64,000 bases of DNA from DATLXU01 sp035575515 (lineage in GTDB: Bacteria > Acidobacteriota > Blastocatellia > UBA7656): contig DATLXU010000062.1 of NCBI GenBank assembly GCA_035575515.1, positions 21,541 to 85,540 on the forward strand. The letters run 5' to 3'. Of the stretch, positions 17,780 to 27,097 are shown piece by piece (the stretch's first letter is position 1; each line of letters opens with the position of its first letter). The position numbers were made by a program, and so were the translations under genes. The notes beneath the pieces were generated by a model. That model was not told where the DNA came from, searched no databases, and was given only the letters and a program-made list of their open reading frames with translations.

Positions 17780-20263
17780 ATGAGCGAAACGAGCGGAATA
17801 ACTGTAACCGCAAGTGAAGAATCGAGCGCGCGCGTCCTGACAGGACTTACTGCCGATGAGGTTCGAACGCGCATGGCAGCCGGGCAGTACAATAAGCCAC
17901 CCGCGTCCGCCGCGAAAAGCATTCGCCGAATCATCTTCGACAACGTCGTTTCGGTCTTCAACATCATCATCGGACTCATTATCGTTTTTCTTCTCGCGTT
18001 CTATATCAAAACGCCGGACGTGCGATTGCTGCTCGACGCCATCGGCGTTATGACCGTCGCCGTCTTCAACACGGCGATAGCAATCTATCAGGAGATAAAA
18101 GCGAAGCTTGCGCTCGATAAAGTCAATATGCTGCTCGCGCGCGAGGTGGCGGTTTTAAGAGACGGCGTTGTATCCGAGATTCCTCATGACCAGATCGTGA
18201 TTGATGACGTGATAGTCATGAGGCGCGGCGATCAGGCCGTCGTTGACGGGGCTGTCCTCGAATCGAATCACATGGAGATTGATGAATCGTTGCTCACGGG
18301 CGAATCGGTTCCGATTGAGAAAGAGCCTGACGACCGCGTGCTTTCGGGCAGCTTCTGTCTGTCGGGCAACGGCTATTATCGCGTCACGCATTTGAGCGGC
18401 GAAAGCTACGCATCGAAGCTGACGCGATTGGCGCAGCAACTTAAAGTAAACCTCAGCCCGTTGCAGAAGAACATCAATCGAATAGTCATCTGGCTATTTG
18501 CCGTCGCCGTGCTGCTGTGCGTAATGGAAGGCTCGCGCAGCGCCTACAGCGATCAGCTTGATGTTAATTTCGCGCGAAGGCTCGCGACTATTCTCATCGC
18601 GCTTGTTCCTCAAGGGCTTGTGCTGATGGCTTCAGTGACATTCGCTATCGGCATCTATCGCATAAGCAAGGTCGGCGCGCTCGTTCAGGCCTTCAACGCG
18701 ATAGAGTCGTTCGCCAACGTGCAGGTCATCTGCATGGACAAGACCGGTACGCTCACCCAGAATCGAATGACCGTCCGCAAAGTGACTGTGCTCGATGACG
18801 AATTGTTGCGCGAAGCGGCGGAAGCGATGCTCGGCACTTACGCGAAATTCTCATCCGATAAGAACGCGACCATCCGCGCGCTCGAAGCCTTCACCCCCAA
18901 CGACGATGCTGAGATGGTTTATGAGATTCCGTTCAGCTCCGCGCGCAAGATGAGCCTGTTGAGCATAAGAAGCAATGGGCAGGAAACGGTTTACGCGCTC
19001 GGCGCATTTGAGTTGCTCACGGAGCGCAGCAGCGATGATGAACGCGCGAAGGCGCTCGACGCTGCAACGGCGGAAAAGCTCGATGTCTATCGCAACCTCC
19101 TGTTCGGCGAGGTGACGAACCCTGAAGAGATTAATCCCCATCAAGCCAATATCAGCGCGATTCGCGTGAAGCCGCTCTGCATAGTCTCGCTCAGCGACAC
19201 CGTGCGCGAAGACGTTTGCAACGTCATCAAAGAGTTTGAACCTCGGGGAATCAAATTCAAAATTCTTTCAGGCGATTCAGCGACATCAATACTCGCAACC
19301 TGCCGCGACATCGAATGGAAAGTAAGCCCTGGCGAGATCATAACGGGAGCCGACCTTGACGCGATGAACGACGACGAGTTGAAGCAGGTCGTTGACAAGC
19401 GAATAGTTTTTGCGCGACTCAGGCCGGAGCATAAGGTGAGAATCGTTCGCGCGCTCAAGGCGAACAATCTCTACACGGCGATGATAGGCGATGGCGTAAA
19501 CGACGTTCCGGCCATCAAGCAGGCGAATCTGGGGATGGCTATGGACGAAGGCGCTTCGATAACGAAAGAGGTGGCGGACATCATTCTGCTCGGCAATCGC
19601 TTCACGCTGCTCCCGGAAGTCTTCAATGAAGGAAAGAAGATAATCAACACGGTCGGCTCGATTGCTAGATTATTTTTGACGAAGAATTTCATGGTCATCT
19701 ACCTGACGCTGTTTTCAGTTTTGCTTGCATGGGATTTCCCGCTCACGCCGCGACGAGTTGCATTGATTAACATCTTTGCCATCGGATTGCCTGCAATGCT
19801 GATTGCGCTTACGAACACGAACACGGGCAGGCACAGGCGATTCGTTCTCGACATGATTTCGTTTGTCGCCGTTTCGGCTCTCGTAATCGTCCTGGCCGGG
19901 TACGCTGGATTCTTTCTCGTTATGAATAAAGGCTCAGAGGCAAGCCGCGAAGCGGCTAGCATGGCGATGCTTTCGATTATGATAGTTGCGGCGGTTGCGA
20001 ACTTTCTGGTAGTCGCGGCAATCGGCGGAAGGAGAAAGCAGGGGTTATACTTTCTCTATGCAGCTTCCATCCTGGCGGTCTATTTTTTAATCGTCAGAGC
20101 GAAGGCTGTGGATGGGCCTGTCGGGCTTGTGAAAACGTTTTATGAAATCCATCCGATGAATCAATCTGGATGGTCAACGGTCTTCATCGTGTGCGCTATC
20201 AGCGCGCTCGCCCTCGTCGTCGCGCAAAGACTGCGCGCGATGATTTTAGGCAAACAGTCTTGA
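17780..20263 (+). CDS. P-type cation-transporting ATPase (CtpE-like)
   Basis: 827-residue integral membrane pump. It has the actuator TGES motif (LLTGESVPIEK), the phosphorylation motif DKTGTLTQN, the nucleotide-domain region and the hinge GDGVNDVPAIKQA, with about ten predicted membrane helices. The TM4 motif is LVPQGLVLMASV, in place of the PEGL/CPC motifs of typical Ca or heavy-metal pumps, and there is no N-terminal metal-binding domain. Overall layout is nearest to the CtpE group, whose mycobacterial member takes up calcium. ATG 17780 is preferred to an upstream start at 17705, whose extra 25 residues look non-coding. Substrate is uncertain. Confidence 0.88.
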   Translation: MSETSGITVTASEESSARVLTGLTADEVRTRMAAGQYNKPPASAAKSIRRIIFDNVVSVFNIIIGLIIVFLLAFYIKTPDVRLLLDAIGVMTVAVFNTAIAIYQEIKAKLALDKVNMLLAREVAVLRDGVVSEIPHDQIVIDDVIVMRRGDQAVVDGAVLESNHMEIDESLLTGESVPIEKEPDDRVLSGSFCLSGNGYYRVTHLSGESYASKLTRLAQQLKVNLSPLQKNINRIVIWLFAVAVLLCVMEGSRSAYSDQLDVNFARRLATILIALVPQGLVLMASVTFAIGIYRISKVGALVQAFNAIESFANVQVICMDKTGTLTQNRMTVRKVTVLDDELLREAAEAMLGTYAKFSSDKNATIRALEAFTPNDDAEMVYEIPFSSARKMSLLSIRSNGQETVYALGAFELLTERSSDDERAKALDAATAEKLDVYRNLLFGEVTNPEEINPHQANISAIRVKPLCIVSLSDTVREDVCNVIKEFEPRGIKFKILSGDSATSILATCRDIEWKVSPGEIITGADLDAMNDDELKQVVDKRIVFARLRPEHKVRIVRALKANNLYTAMIGDGVNDVPAIKQANLGMAMDEGASITKEVADIILLGNRFTLLPEVFNEGKKIINTVGSIARLFLTKNFMVIYLTLFSVLLAWDFPLTPRRVALINIFAIGLPAMLIALTNTNTGRHRRFVLDMISFVAVSALVIVLAGYAGFFLVMNKGSEASREAASMAMLSIMIVAAVANFLVVAAIGGRRKQGLYFLYAASILAVYFLIVRAKAVDGPVGLVKTFYEIHPMNQSGWSTVFIVCAISALALVVAQRLRAMILGKQS

Positions 20264-20274
20264 AAGGAGAAGAT

Positions 20275-22044
20275 GTGATTCGCAACGCCGCCATTCTTTC
20301 ATTCATTCTGATGACCGCTTCCACTGTCTTCGCTCAAGTAATTTCATCGAGCGACGCGGCCCAAAAACTTCACGCGCTGCTTGATGAAGACTGGCAGTGG
20401 CAGCTTGAGCAGTATCCTGAAAACGCCACGCTCCTGGGCGACAACCGCTATAACAATCGCCTGACGAATCTATCGCCTGAAGCAATAGCGCGACGCAAAG
20501 CGCACGAGCGCGAGATGCTTGACCGCATACAGAAAATAGATCGTGCGGAGCTTTCGGGTCAGGACGCGATTTCGTATGACCTGTTCCTGCTCGATAAAAG
20601 GCTGAACGTCGAGGGCCAGCGTTTCCCGACGGAGCTTACGCCGATCACGCAGATGGACGGCGTTCACATCACCTTTGCGCAGCTCGTGACGCAGACGCCT
20701 TATCGCAATGTGAAGGATTATGAAGATTACCTCGCGCGACTTGCAGCTTACCCGGAGCAGCTCGATCAGGTGATTGCGCTGATGAAGCGCGGCATCGAAG
20801 CGGGGTGGACGCAGCCCGCTGTGCCGCTTCGCACGGTGCCCTCTCAAATCGAAGGACAGATAGTTGACGACCCGACGCGAAGCCCGCTCTTTGCTCCTTT
20901 CGCTTCGTTTCCTCAAGATGTGAACGAGCAGGACCGCAAGCGACTTGCCGAGGAAGGCCGCAAGCGAATCGCTGAGATAATGCCTGCGTTCAAGAAGCTT
21001 GACCGGTTCATAAAAGAGGAATATCTGCCCGCAGCGCGCAAAAACGTAGGCGCGTCATCACTTCCTGATGGCGAAGCCTTTTATCAATATTCGATTCGCC
21101 GCTTCACGACGACGAGCCTGACCGCGCGCGAGATTTACGAAACGGGCAAGCGCGAAGTCGCGCGCATTCGCACCGAGATGGAAGCTATAATCAAGCAGGT
21201 CGGGTTCAAAGGGAGCTTTCAGGATTTTTTGACAATGCTTCGCACTGATCCGCGCTTTTATTACACGAAGGCCGAAGACCTCGTAGCCGGATACGCGCTG
21301 ATTGCGAAGCGGGCCGACGGGAAATTGCCTGAGCTGTTTGCGGAGCTTCCGCGAAATCAATATGGCATCCGCGTGATTCCCGATTACGAAGCGCCCGCGC
21401 AGACGACGGCTTATTATCAACCCGGCGCTGCGGACGGGTCGCGCGCGGCCGTTTATATGATTAACACATACAAGCTGGAGACGCGGCCAAAGTACGAGAT
21501 GGAATCGCTCACGCTGCACGAAACTGTGCCCGGCCACCATACTCAGATCGCCCGTGCGCAGGAGCTAAAGGGCTTGCCCGATTTTCGCCGCAACGCGGGA
21601 TATACGGCTTACGTCGAAGGCTGGGCGCTTTATGCTGAAAGTCTCGGCTCGCAGATGGGATTCTATACTGACCCTTATTCAAAGTTCGGGCAGTTGACAT
21701 ATGAGATGTGGCGCGCGTGTCGGCTTGTTGTTGACACCGGCATGCACGCGTTCGGATGGAGCCGCCAGCAGGCGATTGATTTCATGAAAGAGAACACCGC
21801 GAAGACTGAAAACGATATAACGGTTGAGGTCGACCGCTACATTGTGTGGCCCGGCCAGGCGCTGGCTTACAAGCTCGGCGAGTTGAAGATTAAAGAGCTT
21901 CGCGCGCGAGCGAAAAAGGAACTTGGAGAAAAATTCGACGTGAGAAAATTTCATAACGCAATTCTGGATGACGGTCCGCTGCCGCTCAATCTGCTTGAGC
22001 AGCGGATCGTTGACTGGATAGCGGCGCAAAAGCGAAAGGAGTAG
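20275..22044 (+). CDS. DUF885 family secreted protein, probable metallopeptidase
   Basis: 589-residue protein. The start is placed at GTG 20275, which has AAAGGAGA 5 bp upstream and yields a good signal peptide (MIRNAAILSFILMTASTVFAQ split at Ala-Gln); a longer frame from 20170 runs through the preceding ATPase gene. The DUF885 signature HETVPGHH lies at about residue 419, resembling a zinc-peptidase helix with further conserved Glu (YVEGWALYAE) downstream. Such proteins are thought to be periplasmic peptidases. It follows the ATPase by 11 bp and precedes the serpin by 1 bp, so it is probably in one transcript with them. Confidence 0.87.
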   Translation: MIRNAAILSFILMTASTVFAQVISSSDAAQKLHALLDEDWQWQLEQYPENATLLGDNRYNNRLTNLSPEAIARRKAHEREMLDRIQKIDRAELSGQDAISYDLFLLDKRLNVEGQRFPTELTPITQMDGVHITFAQLVTQTPYRNVKDYEDYLARLAAYPEQLDQVIALMKRGIEAGWTQPAVPLRTVPSQIEGQIVDDPTRSPLFAPFASFPQDVNEQDRKRLAEEGRKRIAEIMPAFKKLDRFIKEEYLPAARKNVGASSLPDGEAFYQYSIRRFTTTSLTAREIYETGKREVARIRTEMEAIIKQVGFKGSFQDFLTMLRTDPRFYYTKAEDLVAGYALIAKRADGKLPELFAELPRNQYGIRVIPDYEAPAQTTAYYQPGAADGSRAAVYMINTYKLETRPKYEMESLTLHETVPGHHTQIARAQELKGLPDFRRNAGYTAYVEGWALYAESLGSQMGFYTDPYSKFGQLTYEMWRACRLVVDTGMHAFGWSRQQAIDFMKENTAKTENDITVEVDRYIVWPGQALAYKLGELKIKELRARAKKELGEKFDVRKFHNAILDDGPLPLNLLEQRIVDWIAAQKRKE

Positions 22045-22045
22045 T

Positions 22046-23347
22046 ATGAATATACAGGTTTTTCGTAATAGGGTGATGGGATCGCGCGGGCTTGTGGTTT
22101 TTATGATGCTTGCTTTGATTGGCTGCACGAATATCGGCCAGTCGAGCGGCGAGATTAACAATAAAGCAAATGCAAACAACTCGGCTATGGAACAGCAACG
22201 CTACGAAGCGACAGGCAAAGTTGACCCGCGATTGGTTTCGGCAAACACAAAGTTCGGGTTCAAGCTCTACGCCGAAATCATCAAGCAGGGCGCAGGCAAG
22301 AATGTTTTCGTTTCGCCCTCAAGCGTCGGGCTTTGTTTAGCGATGGCTTACAACGGAGCTTCGGGCGAAACGCGGCAAGCGATGGCCCGCGCGCTTGAGG
22401 CAGAAGGCATGAGCCTTGAGGATTTCAATCGCGCTTATGCGGAACTCAAAGCCGCGCTCCCATCAACCGATCCGAAAGTGCAGCTTGAAATAGCAAACTC
22501 GCTGTGGGCGCGACAGGGGTTGAAGTTCAAGCAGGATTTCATCGCGCGCGACAAGAAGTTCTTCGATGCGGAAGTCGCAGCCTTGAACTTCGATGACGCG
22601 AGCGCGGCGGCGACTATCAATTCATGGGTGAGCAACAAGACGAAAGGCAAGATCGAAAAGATTGTTGATCAGATAAGCCCCGACTCGATTCTGTTTCTAA
22701 TCAACGCGATCTACTTCAAAGGCAAATGGACGAAAGAGTTCGACAGGGCGAAAACCAAAGAAGACGTTTTCACGACGGCGGCGGGCGCGCAGAAGCGCGT
22801 GCCTATGATGACGCAGGCGGGCCGGTTCAATTATTTTGAATCGCCTGAGTTTCAAGCTGTGAGCCTGCCTTACGGCGACGGGCGCGTGAGCATGTACATC
22901 TTCCTTCCGGCCAAAAACGTGAGCCTTGAGCGATTCCATCAGTCGCTTTCAGCCGTGAACTGGGAAGAGTGGGTGAAGAAGTTTGAAGAGACAGAAGGCA
23001 GCGTGACGCTCCCGCGATTCAAGGTAGAATACGATGTGACGCTCAACGACGCGCTCAAAGCCTTAGGGATGGGCGTGGCGTTCGATGATAACCGGGCAGA
23101 TTTTTCCGCGATGATTGAAGACGCAGGCCGCGTCTATATCAGTCAGGTCAAGCACAAGACGTTTGCTGAAGTGAATGAAGAGGGAACGGAAGCAGCAGCG
23201 GTTACTTCTACCGAGATGCGCACGACATCGGCGCGTCAGCCCGCCAGGACTTTTCGCATGGTGGTTGATCGCCCGTTCTTCTGCGCGATTCGCGACAACA
23301 CAACTGGAACAGTTCTGTTTATGGGTTCAATCGCAGACCCGCAATAG
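22046..23347 (+). CDS. Serpin-family serine protease inhibitor, lipoprotein
   Basis: 433-residue serpin. The N-terminus has a lipobox (ALIGC, Cys29) and then an Asn-rich linker, so the inhibitor is probably membrane-tethered. The serpin core includes NVFVSPSSVGLCLAMAYNGA, NAIYFKGKW and the hinge EEGTEAAAV (residues 378-386), and ends with DRPFFCAIRDNTTGTVLFMG. The small residues in the hinge indicate an inhibitory type. Counting Gly380 as P15 puts the scissile bond near Thr394-Ser395, with Arg392 as an alternative. It follows the DUF885 gene immediately. Confidence 0.93.
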   Translation: MNIQVFRNRVMGSRGLVVFMMLALIGCTNIGQSSGEINNKANANNSAMEQQRYEATGKVDPRLVSANTKFGFKLYAEIIKQGAGKNVFVSPSSVGLCLAMAYNGASGETRQAMARALEAEGMSLEDFNRAYAELKAALPSTDPKVQLEIANSLWARQGLKFKQDFIARDKKFFDAEVAALNFDDASAAATINSWVSNKTKGKIEKIVDQISPDSILFLINAIYFKGKWTKEFDRAKTKEDVFTTAAGAQKRVPMMTQAGRFNYFESPEFQAVSLPYGDGRVSMYIFLPAKNVSLERFHQSLSAVNWEEWVKKFEETEGSVTLPRFKVEYDVTLNDALKALGMGVAFDDNRADFSAMIEDAGRVYISQVKHKTFAEVNEEGTEAAAVTSTEMRTTSARQPARTFRMVVDRPFFCAIRDNTTGTVLFMGSIADPQ

Positions 23348-23364
23348 AGCCTGCTCGATTGCTT

Positions 23365-24228
23365 ATGCTGAAAAATACCTTCTGCCATATACCGGGCGTC
23401 ACCGCTCGTTCAGAGCAGCGATTGTGGGCTACGGGCATTCACGATTGGGAAAGTTCGACGCGCGCGGCAAAACTCCGTGTGCCGCGGAAGGCTAAGGACT
23501 ATTTCGCGCGTTGCATCGAAGAATCGTTCGAGCATCTCGAAGCGAACAACCCGAATTACTTCGCCGCCGCGCTTGATTCAAAACATCACTGGCGGATGTT
23601 TACAGATTTTCGCCGCTCAATCGCTTATCTCGACATAGAGACTACCGGGCTTGGCTACAATGACTCGATCACGACGATTGCCGTTTACGACGGCAAAAAC
23701 ATCTTTCATTACGTGAAGGGGCAGAACCTCGACGATTTCAAATCGGACATCAATCGCTACTCGCTCATCGTCACCTACAACGGCAAGTGCTTCGATGTGC
23801 CGTTTATCGAACGTTACTTTCGCATAAAACTGAATCACGCGCACATTGATCTGCGTTATGTCTTGAAGAGTCTCGGCTACACGGGCGGGCTAAAGGGCTG
23901 CGAGCAACAGCTTGGGATTGACAGAGGCGGGCTGGCAGGCGTTGACGGATTTTTCGCCGTCTTGCTGTGGCAGGATTATGTAAGGCACAAAAACGAGAAG
24001 GCGTTGCAAACTCTGCTGGCCTACAACGTTCAAGATGTTGTGAATCTGGAAACGCTGCTTGTCATAGCTTACAACTTGAAATTGAACGAGACGCCGTTCG
24101 GCGAAAAGCTCAGATTGTCGCCACCGCAACAGCCCAGACTCCCTTTTCAAGCTGACGCGGCGACGATTGATAAAATAAAGCGCGCGAATTCATGGCTTAT
24201 GCCGTCATTCAGAAGCAGGCGCTGGTAA
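23365..24228 (+). CDS. RNase H-like (YprB-type) exonuclease domain protein
   Basis: About 287-residue protein of the YprB/RNase H-like group. The core has the DEDD-type arrangement: YLDIETTGL (DxE), then TYNGKCFDVPFIERYF with an Asp, and a late YNVQDVVNLETL block with an Asp. These fit a 3'-5' exonuclease fold. The N-terminal 90 residues have the HIPGVTARSEQRLW motif often found in this group. Starts are available at 23359 (TTG) and ATG 23365; the ATG is used. No physiological role is established. Confidence 0.75.
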   Translation: MLKNTFCHIPGVTARSEQRLWATGIHDWESSTRAAKLRVPRKAKDYFARCIEESFEHLEANNPNYFAAALDSKHHWRMFTDFRRSIAYLDIETTGLGYNDSITTIAVYDGKNIFHYVKGQNLDDFKSDINRYSLIVTYNGKCFDVPFIERYFRIKLNHAHIDLRYVLKSLGYTGGLKGCEQQLGIDRGGLAGVDGFFAVLLWQDYVRHKNEKALQTLLAYNVQDVVNLETLLVIAYNLKLNETPFGEKLRLSPPQQPRLPFQADAATIDKIKRANSWLMPSFRSRRW

Positions 24229-24254
24229 CACCGAAGTTCAAAAGAGCATACGTA

Positions 24255-25742
24255 ATGAAACGAAGTAGTTTGTTGTTCACTCTCATAATCTCTTTATTTC
24301 TGATTATCATTTCATCACCGGCGCGCGCACAATCGGAAGAAACACCCGCAGGCAAGATAATCGAAAAGGTGATTTGCCGAAGCGATGCAAGCCAAAGCTA
24401 CGCGCTCTATTTGCCGTCCGCGTATTCGCCTGCGAAGAAATGGCCGTTGATTATGGCCTTCGATCCTGCGGCTCGCGGGCGCGTTCCCGTTGAGAGATTC
24501 AAAGAAGCGGCAGAAAAGTATGGTTACATCATCATCGGCTCGAACAACTCGCGCAACGGCCCGCGCAATGAAGCCACAGCCGCGCTGCGTGCTATGTGGA
24601 ACGATGCGACCACGCGGTATTCGATAGATGAAAAACGAATCTACGCCGCAGGCTTTTCGGGCGGCGCGCGAGTGGCTTGCGGCGTGGGCTATGCGCTCAA
24701 GGGACAGGTCGCGGGGGTGATTGCTTGCGGCGCGGGCTTCCCGCAGGAAATTGCGCCTTCAGAATCAACACCGTTCGTCTTCTTCGGCACGATTGGCACA
24801 GACGATTTCAACTACCCTGAATTGAAAGAGCTTGATCGCAAGCTTGGTGCTGCCGGCATGCCGCATCGCATCGAAGAATTCGACGGCGGGCACGACTGGG
24901 CTTCGAGCGAGTTGTGCGTGATGGCTATTGAGTGGATGGAGCTTCAGGCGATGCGCGCGGGCAGGCGCGCGCGCGATGAGAAGTTTATTGCTGGGCTTTT
25001 CAAAAACGAAATTGACAAAGCCCGCGCGCACGAAGCGGCAGGCAGGATTTATCAGGCATACGTTTCTTATGATCTAATCAGCCGCGACTTCAAAGGATTG
25101 AAAGACGTGGCTGAATTTGAAGCGAAAGCCGCGCAGCTTAAAGAATCAAAGGAAACGCTCAAAGCTATTAAGCAAGAGAAAGAGCAAGAGGACGAGCAGA
25201 AGAGGCGAGCGAAAGAACCCTTCACGCTGCGCGCGCGAATCGAAGGGCCAAAGCGCGCGACGCTTTCAGACGCGACTGACGACGCCGCGCCGCCCGATAG
25301 CAGCACATTGAGCGATGCGGTTGAAAATAGAATGCAGGCAATGTCTGAACTCAAACGGGCGATTGCTGATTTGAGAAAGAAAGCGGACGCGAAGGAGAGC
25401 AGCCCCGAACGCTCGGTTGCGCGCCGCGCGCTCAATCAATACCTCATCTGGTCGTATGAAAGGGCAATGTCGCTTGTTCGCGCCGGGAAGTACAGCGTGG
25501 CCATTGCGGTTCTTTCGATTGACGCGGAAACGATGCCAGACGACTGGCACGTGCTTTATCGGCTGGCAAGCGCATACTCATTGAGCGGAGATAAGAAGCG
25601 CGCGATTGATACTTTGAAGAAGGCTGTGCAGAAAGGCTTTGCTGATAGTGCACTGCTTGAAGGCGATAACGACTTCAATACTTTGCGCGATGAGCCTGCA
25701 TTCAAAAAAATCATCGAGGAGCTTGGCAGGAAAACAGGTTGA
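24255..25742 (+). CDS. Secreted alpha/beta hydrolase with C-terminal TPR
   Basis: 495-residue protein with a signal peptide (about residues 1-26, ending ARAQ) and a PHB-depolymerase/dienelactone-type hydrolase domain (about 45-240). The nucleophile elbow is GFSGGAR (Ser at about 136) and a plausible catalytic His lies in GGHDWAS. A highly charged coiled-coil segment (about 265-335, EQEDEQKRR) follows, and a TPR-like end (about 425-490) has GDKKRAIDTLKKAVQKGF. ATG 24255 is chosen because the signal peptide starts there; the upstream frame overlaps the previous gene. Substrate unknown. Confidence 0.75.
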   Translation: MKRSSLLFTLIISLFLIIISSPARAQSEETPAGKIIEKVICRSDASQSYALYLPSAYSPAKKWPLIMAFDPAARGRVPVERFKEAAEKYGYIIIGSNNSRNGPRNEATAALRAMWNDATTRYSIDEKRIYAAGFSGGARVACGVGYALKGQVAGVIACGAGFPQEIAPSESTPFVFFGTIGTDDFNYPELKELDRKLGAAGMPHRIEEFDGGHDWASSELCVMAIEWMELQAMRAGRRARDEKFIAGLFKNEIDKARAHEAAGRIYQAYVSYDLISRDFKGLKDVAEFEAKAAQLKESKETLKAIKQEKEQEDEQKRRAKEPFTLRARIEGPKRATLSDATDDAAPPDSSTLSDAVENRMQAMSELKRAIADLRKKADAKESSPERSVARRALNQYLIWSYERAMSLVRAGKYSVAIAVLSIDAETMPDDWHVLYRLASAYSLSGDKKRAIDTLKKAVQKGFADSALLEGDNDFNTLRDEPAFKKIIEELGRKTG

Positions 25743-25800
25743 TGCGCATTTGCGTTTAAGCAAAGCGCGTTCTGACAACTGAGCAGTAGTAATCCCGCCT

Positions 25801-26301
25801 TCATCTTTTAATCTTGATGCCGCCAAACACAGTCGTTGCGTCAATATGCAGACGGCGCGTGGCCTGAGCATAGCCGGGCGTGGTGTAGTCGTTTATGCTG
25901 AACAGTCCGTTGCCGAGACCTCTGCTGCGGACTCTTACGCCGCCGAATATAGTGACTCCCGTGATGCGAATGCCGACGTCATCCGGGACATAAACATCCG
26001 CGCCGCCGAAGATCGAAAACAGGTTGATGCGGGTTTCGCCCGGCGGAAGCTCCGTCGCCGTCAGGTCAATGGTGACGTGGCCGAAGACCGAGCCTGCGTT
26101 GTGGCCGTCGAGGTCGCGTCCCTCGTTCGTTACTGTGATTGAGTTGAATACTCCGACCGAAGTCCCAACGCCCTGCTTTGACGCCCGACTGCGACTCAAC
26201 TCAGGATTCGATATGACTTTGGCGACGCGCGACAGATTAGCGCCGCACGACCGGCAGAAGCTGCCGCTTTCCGCTTGCGTCCCGCATCTCGGACAGTACA
26301 T
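25801..26301 (-). CDS. Zinc-ribbon protein with LiaF-like C-terminal domain
   Basis: 166-residue protein with an N-terminal zinc ribbon (MYCPRCGT...FCRSCGA, two CxxC knuckles) and no signal peptide or transmembrane segment. The rest is a beta-rich domain with repeated FGG steps (SIFGGADVYVPDDVGIRI, TIFGGVRVRSRGLGN, TVFGGIKIKR). This pattern is typical of the LiaF/cell-wall-active-antibiotic-response domain, where such repeats form a beta-helix. The start is set at the MYCPRC Met (26301); a frame from 26355 adds 18 unlike residues. Function not known; a stress-sensor role is inference. Confidence 0.7.
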   Translation of the reverse strand: MYCPRCGTQAESGSFCRSCGANLSRVAKVISNPELSRSRASKQGVGTSVGVFNSITVTNEGRDLDGHNAGSVFGHVTIDLTATELPPGETRINLFSIFGGADVYVPDDVGIRITGVTIFGGVRVRSRGLGNGLFSINDYTTPGYAQATRRLHIDATTVFGGIKIKR

Positions 26302-26493
26302 TCCAGCCTCCGATTCGACACAGGCTATGCTACTAATATTGATTGCGGGTGACAAGCGACAGTTGAAGCCCGCCGCGCTGATTGGTGAACAGATTTCCAG
26401 CTTTAGTGATGGCTACAGCGAACCCGGCGTCGAGGTTGACACCTTCGCAAAGCATCTGGTAATTTAATTTTTCCTTCAAATGAGGGATTTTAT

Positions 26494-26568
26494 TCCTGAG
26501 TAGCTCAATGGCAGAGCATCCGGCTGTTAACCGGAGGGTTGTAGGTTCGAGTCCTACCTCAGGAGCCA
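26494..26568 (+). tRNA. tRNA-Asn (GTT)
   Basis: A 75-nt cloverleaf including an encoded CCA end. The acceptor stem TCCTGAG (26494-26500) pairs fully with CTCAGGA (26558-26564), followed by G and CCA. The anticodon loop contains CTGTTAACC with anticodon GTT (Asn). The T arm is GTAGGTTCGAGTCCTAC. The conserved D-loop and T-loop bases (GTTCGA) are present. A stable hairpin follows 5 bp later. Confidence 0.95.
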
Positions 26569-26573
26569 GTTTT

Positions 26574-26600
26574 TTAGAGCCGCCTTTCGGGTGGCTCTAA
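26574..26600 (+). terminator. Hairpin after tRNA-Asn, probably bidirectional
   Basis: TTAGAGCC-GCC, a TTTC loop and GGGTGGCTCTAA form an 11-bp stem with one G-T pair. On the plus strand it follows the tRNA. On the minus strand it lies just after the stop codon of the small gene at 26605. The T-rich run after it on the plus strand is short (TCATTTATT). Confidence 0.6.
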
Positions 26601-26604
26601 TCAT

Positions 26605-26808
26605 TTATTCGCGTTCTTCATTGCGACCGCGCTGCCGTTTGCGCTTATTCTCTTCGCTCTTTTGCTCAGGAACTTTTGTCCGGCTCGGTTGCGGGCCGCC
26701 GCTCGATTTGTCGCCAAGGTCAGACCGGTTTTCAGAGACGTTCGCCACGTCGTAATCCCTTCTCGGAAAGCTCGACTCTTTCGTTATCTCCAAATCTCTT
26801 TTCGCCAT
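26605..26808 (-). CDS. Small, highly charged disordered protein
   Basis: 67-residue product from ATG 26808, which has an AGGGAG site 7 bp upstream. The composition is mostly Lys, Arg, Glu, Asp, Ser and Pro with almost no hydrophobic residues, ending KRKRQRGRNEERE, so an ordered fold is unlikely. Resemblance to small stress-related disordered proteins is only in composition. The good ribosome site, the open frame and the hairpin after the stop support a real gene. Function unknown. Confidence 0.5.
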   Translation of the reverse strand: MAKRDLEITKESSFPRRDYDVANVSENRSDLGDKSSGGPQPSRTKVPEQKSEENKRKRQRGRNEERE

Positions 26809-27097
26809 AACAGTTTCTCCCTGCAATTAAATCAAAGGCAATCACCGTGCCCCACTAGCGAACCTTCTTTGCCTGCGCGTCGCGCAGCAAGAAAAAGACA
26901 TCCTCAAGCAAGCGCGACACACAGCGCGCGTTTGAACTGTTCGATGTGTCTGAAAAGCCAACGATAACGCGAACATTTTCGGGCCTGCTTGCTGCGCTTC
27001 AGCGAGGCTGCGCCGCTGAACCGTTTACCAGGGACGGCACGGTCGTTGCAAAAATATGCACGAACATTAGCCAATCAGTTCGCACGGAGGAATGATG

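Noticed and set aside
20170..20274. Upstream extension of the DUF885 gene by 35 codons
   Set aside because: It overlaps the end of the P-type ATPase in another frame and destroys the signal peptide; GTG 20275 has a good ribosome site.
25742..25800. Possible hairpin GCGCATTTGC/GCAAAGCGC between convergent genes
   Set aside because: The stem needs a bulge and has no T tract; too weak to list as a terminator.
26330..26467. 46-codon frame before tRNA-Asn (ends VDTFAKHLVI)
   Set aside because: No ribosome site or family; it could be the tail of a lost gene but there is not enough to call it.
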